From NCBI GenBank assembly GCA_027067895.1, contig JAMOUY010000085.1:1-12584 (forward strand): DNA of 12,584 nucleotides, given 5' to 3'. Under the pieces are notes generated by a model. That model searched no databases. It was not told the DNA's origin and saw only the letters and a program-made list of their open reading frames with translations. Position 1 is the first letter of the stretch; each line of letters starts with the position of its first letter. Shown one piece after another: positions 1 to 6,128 of this stretch. This stretch comes from Acidobacteriota bacterium (GTDB lineage: Bacteria > Acidobacteriota > Holophagae > Thermotomaculales > Thermotomaculaceae). Made by a program: the position numbers and the translations under genes.

Positions 1-143
1 CTCTTTCAACGTTGAAAAGGAAGTTGAAAAAAATCAAATAATCGGTTCATTTTGAGCCTATAAGCTTTGCTGCGATAGTGTTTTCTGACCCGATTTTTAA
101 ATGCCGTGTTTTGGTTTACCCTTTAAAATCAACAAATTGTATA
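1..143. other. Upstream leader, possibly holding the tail of a preceding gene
   Basis: No clear gene is visible. An open frame enters from the left edge and stops with TGA at 53-55, ending in residues NQIIGSF. A second frame also runs in from the edge and stops at 39-41. Either could be the last codons of an upstream plus-strand gene, but the stretch is too short to decide. Positions 4-17 (TTTCAACGTTGAAA) form a perfect 14-bp palindrome that may be coincidental. No terminator hairpin with a T-tract is seen before the promoter at 144. Confidence 0.3.
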
Positions 144-160
144 TTGGCAAGTTTTTTGCT
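144..160 (+). promoter_or_regulatory. Sigma-54 (RpoN)-type -24/-12 promoter
   Basis: The sequence TTGGCAAG-TTTT-TTGCT matches the RpoN consensus TTGGCACG-N4-TTGCW at all but one position. The GG (146-147) and GC (158-159) doublets are separated by exactly the required 10 bases. Predicted transcription start is near 171, giving a leader of about 22 nt to the ATG at 193. A TATAAT at 162-167 also exists, but its best upstream partner (TTGTAT, 137-142) is 19 bp away, so a sigma-70 reading is weaker. If correct, the three-gene signalling operon needs an enhancer-binding activator, which is not encoded in the window. Confidence 0.6.
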
Positions 161-192
161 TTATAATTGGCAAAAGTCAGGCAGAGGTTTAA

Positions 193-1302
193 ATGAAAAG
201 AATTCTTATTATTGATGATGAACAAATGGTTGTCAAATCCTTAAAAGAAGGGTTGAAAAAATATGAGAAAAATTTGTTTGTAACAGATATTGCTTTTGAC
301 GCTTCCTCTGCAATGGATTTAATTAGACAAAACACTTACCATATTGTGGTTTCAGATATTAGGCTGCCTGATAAAAGCGGGGTTGAAATATTTTGGGAGT
401 TGAAAAAGATACAGCCTGCGTGCAAATTTATTGCCATAACCGCATTTTCCGATCCGGAAGTGAAAGAGAAGGTTGAGAAATTGGGGGCGCTGAAATATTT
501 GGAAAAACCTTTTGATTTTAAGGAGTTTGAGGAATTAATTTTGGATTGTTTTGAAGAAAAGGCATTTTCGGATACGGACGAGTTGACCGAATTAATTGAA
601 TTTACCACTTTGCTTCAATTGATAAATATGGAGAAAAAAAGCGTAATTGTTTGGTTGACGCTTGGGAAGAAGAAAGGCTACGTGGCTTTTGAAAACGGGG
701 AAATCGTTGATGCGAAATTCGGTAAATTAAGGGGTGTGGAGGCGGCTAATTATTTGATAATGCAAAATAGGGGTAAGGTGAAAATTGAGAAGGGCAAAAA
801 AGTAAAGGAAAAAACGGTGGATATTCCTTTTATGACTTTGCTGTTAAATGCCGTTAAATCAAAAGACGATTTAAACAGAGAAAAAGAAGAAAATAAAACT
901 GATAAAGAAAGCAAGAAAACTCCGGAATTTTGCGATTTGTTTAAGCGGTTGTTTGTCGATTTTCAAAAGAAGTATGAAGGGGTTGAGCAATTTGCTCTTT
1001 TGGATAAATCAACCAAGAAATTGGTTTGTTTTTCGGATAACAACGGCAAGCCCGCTTCGATTTTTAAAAACAAATTATTGCCTCTCTGGCTTAAATTGGA
1101 AGGGTTTTTTCGAAAAAAATTAAAAATAGGGGTCAATTCTTTTGAACTGTTTTTTGACAAGAAGGTATTTGTTTTGAAAAATGTCAAATTATTTGACTCT
1201 GAATTTGTTTTTGTTGTACAATTGAACAAGCAGATCAATGTTGTAATGGTTAAACAGGGTCTGAGAAAATTTCTTGATAATTTTTATCGGGAATTTTATT
1301 AA
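193..1302 (+). CDS. Response regulator: REC + PATAN (DUF4388) + C-terminal domain
   Basis: The protein has 369 residues. Residues 1-120 form a canonical receiver domain: acidic pocket D8/D9, phosphoacceptor D55 (motif SDIRLPD), T83 and K105 (EKPFD). All are intact, so it should accept phosphate from a histidine kinase. Residues about 134-200 resemble a PATAN/DUF4388 domain (FTTLLQLINMEKKS, then GYVAFENGEIVDAKFG), a module commonly fused to receivers in environmental bacteria. A lysine/glutamate-rich linker (about 222-245) leads to a C-terminal domain (246-369) with the pattern GVEQFALLDKSTKKLV, which I read as a divergent roadblock/longin fold by inference only. There is no DNA-binding or AAA+ domain, so output is probably by protein contact. 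The start is supported by AGAGG at 183-187. It is the first gene of an operon with the roadblock protein and kinase, and the histidine kinase at 2417-4030 is the nearest possible partner. Confidence 0.88.
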   Translation: MKRILIIDDEQMVVKSLKEGLKKYEKNLFVTDIAFDASSAMDLIRQNTYHIVVSDIRLPDKSGVEIFWELKKIQPACKFIAITAFSDPEVKEKVEKLGALKYLEKPFDFKEFEELILDCFEEKAFSDTDELTELIEFTTLLQLINMEKKSVIVWLTLGKKKGYVAFENGEIVDAKFGKLRGVEAANYLIMQNRGKVKIEKGKKVKEKTVDIPFMTLLLNAVKSKDDLNREKEENKTDKESKKTPEFCDLFKRLFVDFQKKYEGVEQFALLDKSTKKLVCFSDNNGKPASIFKNKLLPLWLKLEGFFRKKLKIGVNSFELFFDKKVFVLKNVKLFDSEFVFVVQLNKQINVVMVKQGLRKFLDNFYREFY

Positions 1303-1311
1303 AAATTTTTT

Positions 1312-1319
1312 GGGAGGTG
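1312..1319 (+). promoter_or_regulatory. Shine-Dalgarno that decides the start of the roadblock gene
   Basis: GGGAGGTG lies 3 to 10 nt before ATG 1323. A longer reading from GTG at 1317 would put the start codon inside this ribosome binding site, so ATG 1323 is preferred. Confidence 0.8.
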
Positions 1320-1322
1320 TAT

Positions 1323-1685
1323 ATGGCAATATCGGAAAAATTGAAAGCTTTGGAAGATGTAAGAGGATTTGTTGGTGCGGGAGTTTTTACTCCTTCTGGG
1401 GAAATGCTTGACGGCAACGCCGAAATTTCCGGTTTAAAAATGGAAGTTATCGGCTCTCTTTTGAATGACGTTTTGCTGGAAGCACAGGAGATGACTGAAA
1501 AAGCGGGCTTTGGCCATTCCGATTTTATTCAGATTAACTCTGATATGGGAATGATGCTTGCTAAATGTACAAAAGTTGGAGATATTCATTTTCATACCGT
1601 TATATTTTTAAAATCCGATGGCAACGTAGCAATGGCAAAAATGAAACTTACAAGTGTTTGTGAGGCATTAGTAGAGGAATTCTAA
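1323..1685 (+). CDS. Roadblock/LC7 domain protein
   Basis: This 120-residue single-domain protein is the usual size for the roadblock/LC7 (MglB-like) family. It shows the family pattern: an N-terminal helix, a first strand pair around RGFVGAGVFTPSGEML, a central helix (VIGSLLNDVLLEAQEMTE), and strands around FIQINSDMGMMLAKC and DIHFHTVIFL, then a C-terminal helix. Roadblock proteins are dimeric cytoplasmic scaffolds or regulators, typically of small Ras-like GTPases. No GTPase gene is adjacent here. The gene lies 20 nt after the response regulator and its stop overlaps the ribosome binding site of the kinase gene, so the three are probably co-translated. I infer a regulatory or scaffolding role in the same pathway. 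The fold is assigned from pattern alone; the partner is unknown. Confidence 0.75.
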   Translation: MAISEKLKALEDVRGFVGAGVFTPSGEMLDGNAEISGLKMEVIGSLLNDVLLEAQEMTEKAGFGHSDFIQINSDMGMMLAKCTKVGDIHFHTVIFLKSDGNVAMAKMKLTSVCEALVEEF

Positions 1686-1688
1686 GGC

Positions 1689-2420
1689 ATGAAATTTAAA
1701 CCCTTAGAGGTTTTAAAAGAATATGGCGGTACCAAAGTTACTTTTGGAAAGGATTTGGATACCGGAGTATATTTGGTTGAAAAAAGAGTTACAACCAAAG
1801 ACTCGTTTGTAAAAACGTTGTTTGAAAATGAAAAAGATGTTTTGAAGCGCTTACGCCATTCAAACATTATTAAGTTTTTGGGAGAGGGGGGCGACTCCCT
1901 TTCCTTTTTTATTGAGTATGCCCCGTTAAAAAATTTGAAAAATTTTCTTCAAAGCCATAAGGATTTTAATGGAAAAAGGTATTTTATTAAACAGATTATT
2001 GATGCCTTAATTTATATTCATGATGCGGGCTATGCCCATAACGATATAAATCTTACAAACATTTTGGTAATTAACACAAACAAATGCAAACTTTCTGATT
2101 TTGCATTTGCTGGGAAAATCGGAGAACCTGTTTTCCCCGACAGGCCGGTAGGTGTCTGCATTGGAACAAGTTCATACAAAACAGTTGATAACGAGATTCA
2201 TTCGGTTAAAAACGATATCTTTGCCTTTGGAAAAGTTCTTTATGAAATTTTAACCAATGATTTTGACAATAGAAATTTAAAATTGATTGATTTTTCAAAT
2301 GTAAACAATGACGCTTTAAAAGTTGTTATTGAAAAGTGTTTAAACGCTGAATACAATTCTATTGGCGAAACCTATGCAGAATTGAGAAAAGCCACAAAAA
2401 ATTTTGTTGAGTGTTGCTAA
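1689..2420 (+). CDS. Small eukaryotic-like (Hanks-type) protein kinase with altered motifs
   Basis: The 243-residue protein is a bare kinase domain without membrane segment or sensor region. Visible motifs are a degenerate glycine loop (about 13-20), a probable ATP-binding lysine K32, helix-C glutamate E48 (FENEKDVLKRLRHSNII), the catalytic loop HNDINLTN with D119 and N124, the metal-binding D137 in SDFAF, GTSSY (159-163) in place of the GT..Y/APE segment, and DIFAFG (176-181). Three departures from the family stand out: HRD is HND, the catalytic-loop lysine is N121, and DFG is DFA. The core acidic residues and asparagine remain, so it may be a weak kinase or a regulatory pseudokinase. ATG 1689 follows TAAGG, which overlaps the roadblock stop. 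Its stop codon overlaps the convergent histidine kinase gene. The substrate is unknown; the response regulator and roadblock protein are the obvious candidates. Confidence 0.82.
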   Translation: MKFKPLEVLKEYGGTKVTFGKDLDTGVYLVEKRVTTKDSFVKTLFENEKDVLKRLRHSNIIKFLGEGGDSLSFFIEYAPLKNLKNFLQSHKDFNGKRYFIKQIIDALIYIHDAGYAHNDINLTNILVINTNKCKLSDFAFAGKIGEPVFPDRPVGVCIGTSSYKTVDNEIHSVKNDIFAFGKVLYEILTNDFDNRNLKLIDFSNVNNDALKVVIEKCLNAEYNSIGETYAELRKATKNFVECC

Positions 2421-4030
2421 ATAGGAAAATAAATTTTAAAAACCGTACCCTTTCCTTTTTCGCTTTCAAGGAAAATTTCACCGTTATACGATTCCACAAT
2501 GCCGTGCACTATTGGAAGCCCCAAGCCAGTCCCATGTCCTTTTGTTGTGAAATACGGTTCAAAAATTTTGTTTCTTATTTCTTGGGATATTCCTTTTCCG
2601 TTGTCTTTAATTGTCAGTTGAATGTATTCTTTGTTTTTTATTAAATGAATTCCGGGATATTTTTCCAAAAAATTATCTGTAATGAAAATCTTGCTAACCG
2701 ATATTTCTATTTCTCCTTTTTTGTTTTCTATTGCTTGTATGGCGTTGTTGCAAATATTCATAAATACTTGATGAATTTCCGCCTCGTTTCCCCAGATAAA
2801 ATATTTTGATTCGGGAATGTTGATTTTTAGGGTAATGTTTTTGGGTGTTGCCGATTTAAGTAATTTTATGCTGTTTTTTATAGTTTCGTTAAAGTCTATT
2901 AATTTTCTTTCATTATTCGTTTTCTTTGCGAATGAAAGAATTTTTTTAACCACATCGCTTGCCGTTTCGGATGCTATTTTAATGTTTTCAATAAGAGAAT
3001 GAAGTTCGGGATTGTCTTTGGAATAAAGCATTGCCAAATTGGTATTCATTAAAATTGTAGCAATAATATTGTTAAAATCATGCGCCATTCCCCTTGCAAG
3101 CGTTGCCAATGCTTCCATTTTTTGGGCATGCCTTAGTTTTTCTTCTAAAACTGTTTCTTTTGTTATATCTCTGGCAATTTTGCAAAATTTAACAATTTCT
3201 CCTTCTGTGTTTTTTATTGGGTAAATAATTGCTCTTTCTGTGTATAATTCGTTGTTCTTTTTTTTGTTTACAATATTGTTTTCCCATTTTTTACCGCTTT
3301 TAATGGTTTCCCACAGGTTTTTGTAGAATTCTTTTGTATGTTTTCCGCTTTTAAGGATTCTTGTGTGTTTTCCTAAAACCTCTTTTTTGGAATAGCCGGT
3401 TGTTTTTTCAAATTGAGGGTTTGTATATTCTATTGTCCCGTTGATGTCTGTGAGGACAAAAATTTCTTGTGCCTGTTCAATCATTGACGCCAATTCCGAA
3501 ATTTCCTTAAAATTTGTCCGAATTGTTTCCAAAAATTCCGATTGCATTATTTCGATTTCGGCAAGTTTGCTTGTTGTCTCAATAAGTTTTATTTCTATTT
3601 TTTTTAGTTTTTTTTCTTTTTGGATTGTAATACCGCATAATACAAAAATTGAAGAGGAAGCAATTGATATGGTTTTCAAAAAAAGGCTTTTTATGTTTAA
3701 TTCTTCATGAATAAATTTTGCCAAATTTTTTTTGGTTAAAAGTTGGTTTGGTTTTGTTTTATGGCTTTCAAAAAAATTTTTTTTGTTTTTTATTTGAGGC
3801 ATGAAAATTTCATTACAATTTTCGGAAAGTTGTTCTTTTGTTTGTTTTAAAGAAGTTTGAGAGTTGTTTTCCCATAATGCAATTATTTTGTTTTTCTTCA
3901 ACTTTGGATTGAATTCAAAAATAATGCATAAATCCAAATTTAGAGTTTTTCCCAAATCTTTTGTGATGTGTTTCATTATTTGCTTTTTGTTTTGTTTTTT
4001 TAAGTGTTTCTCAATCTCTTTTTCTCTCAT
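2417..4030 (-). CDS. Soluble sensor histidine kinase (GAF-like, PAS, HisKA, HATPase)
   Basis: The protein has 537 residues and no transmembrane helix, so it is a cytoplasmic sensor. Residues about 14-140 look like a divergent GAF domain, followed by a coiled coil (137-180) and a PAS/PAC domain (about 182-292; IFVLTDINGTIEYTNPQFE, then a GYS motif). The dimerisation helix carries the phosphoacceptor H317 in GMAHDFNNI, typical of NtrB-like kinases. The ATPase domain has an N-box (N425/N429), G1 DNGKG (476-480), the F-box IFEPYFTTK and G2 GHGTGLGL (498-505), all intact. It ends right after the ATPase domain, so it has no receiver and needs a separate response regulator. The convergent regulator at 193-1302 is the nearest choice, by inference from position. 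ATG 4030 is preceded on the minus strand by AAAGG with a 5-nt spacer. The bound ligand is unknown. The gene is markedly richer in AT than the operon to its right. Confidence 0.9.
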   Translation of the reverse strand: MREKEIEKHLKKQNKKQIMKHITKDLGKTLNLDLCIIFEFNPKLKKNKIIALWENNSQTSLKQTKEQLSENCNEIFMPQIKNKKNFFESHKTKPNQLLTKKNLAKFIHEELNIKSLFLKTISIASSSIFVLCGITIQKEKKLKKIEIKLIETTSKLAEIEIMQSEFLETIRTNFKEISELASMIEQAQEIFVLTDINGTIEYTNPQFEKTTGYSKKEVLGKHTRILKSGKHTKEFYKNLWETIKSGKKWENNIVNKKKNNELYTERAIIYPIKNTEGEIVKFCKIARDITKETVLEEKLRHAQKMEALATLARGMAHDFNNIIATILMNTNLAMLYSKDNPELHSLIENIKIASETASDVVKKILSFAKKTNNERKLIDFNETIKNSIKLLKSATPKNITLKINIPESKYFIWGNEAEIHQVFMNICNNAIQAIENKKGEIEISVSKIFITDNFLEKYPGIHLIKNKEYIQLTIKDNGKGISQEIRNKIFEPYFTTKGHGTGLGLPIVHGIVESYNGEIFLESEKGKGTVFKIYFPI

Positions 4031-4328
4031 ACCGACCTTTCATTTATTGTTGTTTGTTTAACGGTAAATTTGTTTCCCGAGGTTATGGTGTTTTTAATTT
4101 CTTTCTCTCTGAAATTGCAAATATTTTCCGATGGAAACTGATAAATTGATTTTTCTAAAACAAATAAAAATTTAAGATAAAAGATTAAAAAAAAATTTGT
4201 ATGCGCAGAACGTTTGACCTTGTTGAAAGTTACTATAAAACTAACCTGATTCATAATTTTCATATTTTCTCCACAAAGACTATAAAATGATAATTCTTTA
4301 TACAGTTTATAGTAAACGCATTGGTTTA

Positions 4329-4348
4329 TCAATAAAAATTTTTATTGA
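4329..4348. promoter_or_regulatory. 20-bp perfect palindrome over the -35 box
   Basis: TCAATAAAAATTTTTATTGA is a perfect inverted repeat with no spacer, and its last four bases are the first four of the -35 hexamer TTGACT. The placement suits a dimeric regulator that would block or help polymerase binding, different from the TetR sites downstream. In sequence this AT-rich, chance remains possible. Confidence 0.35.
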
Positions 4349-4372
4349 CTTTATTTTTTCGCATACTATAAT
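4345..4372 (+). promoter_or_regulatory. Sigma-70-type promoter of the tetR/acyl-CoA operon
   Basis: A -35 box TTGACT (4345-4350) and a perfect -10 box TATAAT (4367-4372) are separated by 16 bp. Predicted start is near 4379, inside the first TetR operator copy, with a leader of about 44 nt. This is the only strong housekeeping promoter seen ahead of the eight-gene operon; the tight spacing downstream suggests it drives all of it. Confidence 0.75.
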
Positions 4373-4373
4373 T

Positions 4374-4411
4374 AAACCAAACAGTCGGTTTTTAAACCAA
4401 GTGGTCGGTTT
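4374..4411. promoter_or_regulatory. Tandem TetR-type operator (two copies, 20-bp period)
   Basis: Two copies of an 18-bp imperfect palindrome lie at 4374-4391 (AAACCAAACAGTCGGTTT) and 4394-4411 (AAACCAAGTGGTCGGTTT). Each has AAACC and GGTTT arms around eight bases, and the two differ only at positions 8 to 10. The copies repeat every 20 bp, about two helical turns, so bound dimers would lie on the same DNA face. They cover the predicted transcription start and end just before the ribosome binding site GGAGG (4414-4418). TetR regulators of fatty-acid genes often use sites with ACCGAC/GTCGGT cores, so autorepression by the adjacent gene is the natural reading. Confidence 0.7.
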
Positions 4412-4422
4412 TTGGAGGTTTT

Positions 4423-5022
4423 ATGGGGATAAATAAAACTATTCAATCTATTCGTATTTCTCAAATTGTTGAAGCGGCGGTTGAGATAATTGCGGAAAAG
4501 GGGATAAAGGAAACCACTCTTGACGCTGTCGCCAAAAAGGCGGGGCTGTCAAAGGGCGGGCTTATTCACTATTTCCCTACTAAAAAGGCTTTAATTGAAA
4601 CCGTTGTAAAAGAGTTTTTTGCAAGAATTTTTCAAAGAGGGAAAGAGATAAGGGATTCTTTCAGCGACCCTTACGACCAGTTAGTCTCTTTTGTATGGCT
4701 TTATGACAGAGACGACCGGGACAACTTTAACGGTTACAGAATGTTTTTTGAAATTATGGCAGTTGCCTCAATGAATGAAGAATACAGGCAGGTTTTTCAT
4801 CAATGGGTTAACGGCTGGGTTGAATTGTTAAAGGCGTCTATTGAAAAGGGCGTGGAAAAGGGCGATTTCAAGGTGGAAGACTCTGAAAGTGCGGCTAAAA
4901 CAATTTCCGCAGTGTATCAGGGAGTTGCTTCAAGATGGTTTTTGGACCCTGAAAATCACTCTGACGAATGGGCTAAAAGCACGGTTAAAAACTTAATAAA
5001 ATTTGTCGTATCCAAAAAATAA
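4423..5022 (+). CDS. TetR-family transcriptional regulator
   Basis: The 199-residue protein is the normal length for the family. The N-terminal DNA-binding domain (about 10-57) has the classic helix-turn-helix TLDAVAKKAGLSKGGLIHYF followed by the conserved K(T/K)KAL stretch. The remainder (60-199) is the all-helical ligand-binding and dimerisation domain, which is divergent in this family and does not reveal the ligand by eye. It is the first gene of the operon and stands behind the tandem operators, so it probably represses its own transcription. Inducers of relatives placed with acyl-CoA genes are often acyl-CoAs; that is inference here. The start is fixed by GGAGG at 4414-4418. Confidence 0.92.
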   Translation: MGINKTIQSIRISQIVEAAVEIIAEKGIKETTLDAVAKKAGLSKGGLIHYFPTKKALIETVVKEFFARIFQRGKEIRDSFSDPYDQLVSFVWLYDRDDRDNFNGYRMFFEIMAVASMNEEYRQVFHQWVNGWVELLKASIEKGVEKGDFKVEDSESAAKTISAVYQGVASRWFLDPENHSDEWAKSTVKNLIKFVVSKK

Positions 5023-5033
5023 GGGAGGTAATT

Positions 5034-5429
5034 ATGGCAGTTTTTGAATCCACGGAAAAAATGTATGAGGTTTTGGGGGAATTGTTTAATGTTTTGCTTT
5101 CTGACGAAAAAGTGGGTCCTAAGTTTAAAGAACAAAATATTGCAATTCGTTTTGTAATGACAGACCCGAAGGGAGAGATTTGGCTTCTTCCCGACGCAAC
5201 CGTTGTATGCGGAGTGCCCGAGGGAGTGAAAGAGACGATAACAATGAGTTTAAGCGGAGATACCGCACACAAATTTTGGCTTAAAAAAATATCAATGCCT
5301 GTTGCCCTTGCGAGGGGATTGATTAAAGCGAAAGGTCCTTTGCCCAAGGTTTTGAAACTTCTGCCTTTGCTTAATCCCGCTTACAAGGCTTATCCGGAAA
5401 TAGCCAAAAAGCACGGTCTTGAAGTTTAG
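5034..5429 (+). CDS. SCP2 sterol-binding domain protein
   Basis: This 131-residue protein is about the size of a single SCP2 domain. The C-terminal part shows the SCP2 pattern, with an SGDTAHKFWLKK segment followed by MPVALARGLIKAKGPLPK and a terminal hydrophobic helix (LKLLPLLNPA). SCP2 domains form a hydrophobic tunnel that binds acyl-CoAs, sterols or other lipids. There is no signal peptide, so it should act in the cytoplasm, perhaps presenting an acyl substrate to the enzymes encoded downstream. It starts 11 nt after tetR with GGGAGG at 5023-5028. In many organisms an SCP2 domain is fused to or paired with an SCPx thiolase; here both occur as separate proteins in one operon. The family call is by pattern, moderately sure. 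Confidence 0.75.
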   Translation: MAVFESTEKMYEVLGELFNVLLSDEKVGPKFKEQNIAIRFVMTDPKGEIWLLPDATVVCGVPEGVKETITMSLSGDTAHKFWLKKISMPVALARGLIKAKGPLPKVLKLLPLLNPAYKAYPEIAKKHGLEV

Positions 5430-5437
5430 GGGGAATT

Positions 5438-6118
5438 ATGGCTGTTGAAAGAGCGATAAAACAGTTTGAAAGGGACAGAAAAGAGGCGGCGAGAATTGCC
5501 GCAAGGCTTCTTCTTGCTTCCGGGACAACTTCGCCGAGAGTCGGGGGAGTAAGGGAATGCACTTTTCATATTATTGAGGATGACTGCGATATTGAGGACA
5601 TTTGCCATAAAATAGAAACAATGGCAGACGACAACAAGGCGTGGAAATTTTTCAAAAGAGACGCGCAGATGCTGAGGGATGCCGATTTGATAATTTTAAT
5701 CACTTCTCTTCGTTCCCTAACCGACCCGTCGGATATTAACTGCAATATGTGCGGGTTTTTGACTTGCGAGTATATGCAGGAGAGGGAAAAGTTTAAAAAG
5801 GAAGACAAATCAATCGCGTTTACAGGGCCTCTCTGTACATTCAGAGCGGCAAATGTTGCCTATGCGTTAAATGGCATTGTCTCTCTTGCAAGGCAGTTGG
5901 GAATAGACTTTGGTGTTTTCTGGTCTGCCGGGCTTGCAGGTATGAGATTGGGGATGTTGCCCCATGATACGGGTTTTGCCGTAGGAGTCGGCATAAGCGT
6001 TACCGAAAAATCACCGTTCAGGGATATTCCCATTGACTATGACAAGTATAATGACAGAACTATGAAAGACAGGATTATTAACAGGCTGTGGCCTCAATTC
6101 CGTTCAATTTATTCGTAA
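5438..6118 (+). CDS. DUF2148 iron-sulfur (ferredoxin-domain) protein, paralogue 1
   Basis: The 226-residue protein belongs to the DUF2148 family of uncharacterised proteins with a ferredoxin-like domain. Four cysteines are placed to hold an Fe-S cluster: C102, C105 and C110 (CNMCGFLTC) and C133 (GPLC). The following segment (about 137-195, rich in Ala and Gly, including DTGFAVGVGISV) matches the family's C-terminal core. Other cysteines (C41, C50, C56) are not part of the family motif. No signal peptide or membrane helix is seen. The biochemical role of the family is unknown. It lies between the SCP2 and second DUF2148 genes, with its ribosome binding site (AGGGGG) overlapping the SCP2 stop codon, so production is probably coupled. 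A redox role with the acyl-CoA dehydrogenase is my inference from context. Confidence 0.8.
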   Translation: MAVERAIKQFERDRKEAARIAARLLLASGTTSPRVGGVRECTFHIIEDDCDIEDICHKIETMADDNKAWKFFKRDAQMLRDADLIILITSLRSLTDPSDINCNMCGFLTCEYMQEREKFKKEDKSIAFTGPLCTFRAANVAYALNGIVSLARQLGIDFGVFWSAGLAGMRLGMLPHDTGFAVGVGISVTEKSPFRDIPIDYDKYNDRTMKDRIINRLWPQFRSIYS

Positions 6119-6128
6119 GAGGTGCGTT

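Larger units (their letters stand above)
4031..4422. other. Divergent AT-rich intergenic region between histidine kinase and tetR operon
   Basis: About 390 bases separate the divergent starts. The right end carries the promoter, palindrome and operators listed separately. The rest is very AT-rich, including a run of nine T on the minus strand near 4192-4200. A 78-codon minus-strand frame begins at ATG 4263 with GGAG five bases upstream and ends in an ATGA overlap with the histidine kinase start. It has no recognisable domain, and its composition (F, N, K, I) looks like AT-rich noise, so I do not call it a gene. No convincing minus-strand promoter for the histidine kinase could be chosen. GTTTA-TAG-TAAAC (4305-4317) is a small inverted repeat. 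Confidence 0.6.

Noticed and set aside
1317..1322. GTG start giving a roadblock protein two residues longer
   Set aside because: The GTG lies inside the GGGAGGTG ribosome binding site; ATG 1323 has proper spacing.
4031..4037. ACCGACC before the histidine kinase start, resembling a TetR operator half-site
   Set aside because: Only one arm is present and it overlaps the ribosome binding site; likely chance.
4114..4132. Minus-strand GG...TTGCAA resembling a sigma-54 promoter for the histidine kinase
   Set aside because: The GG and GC doublets are nine bases apart instead of ten and the -24 element is poor.
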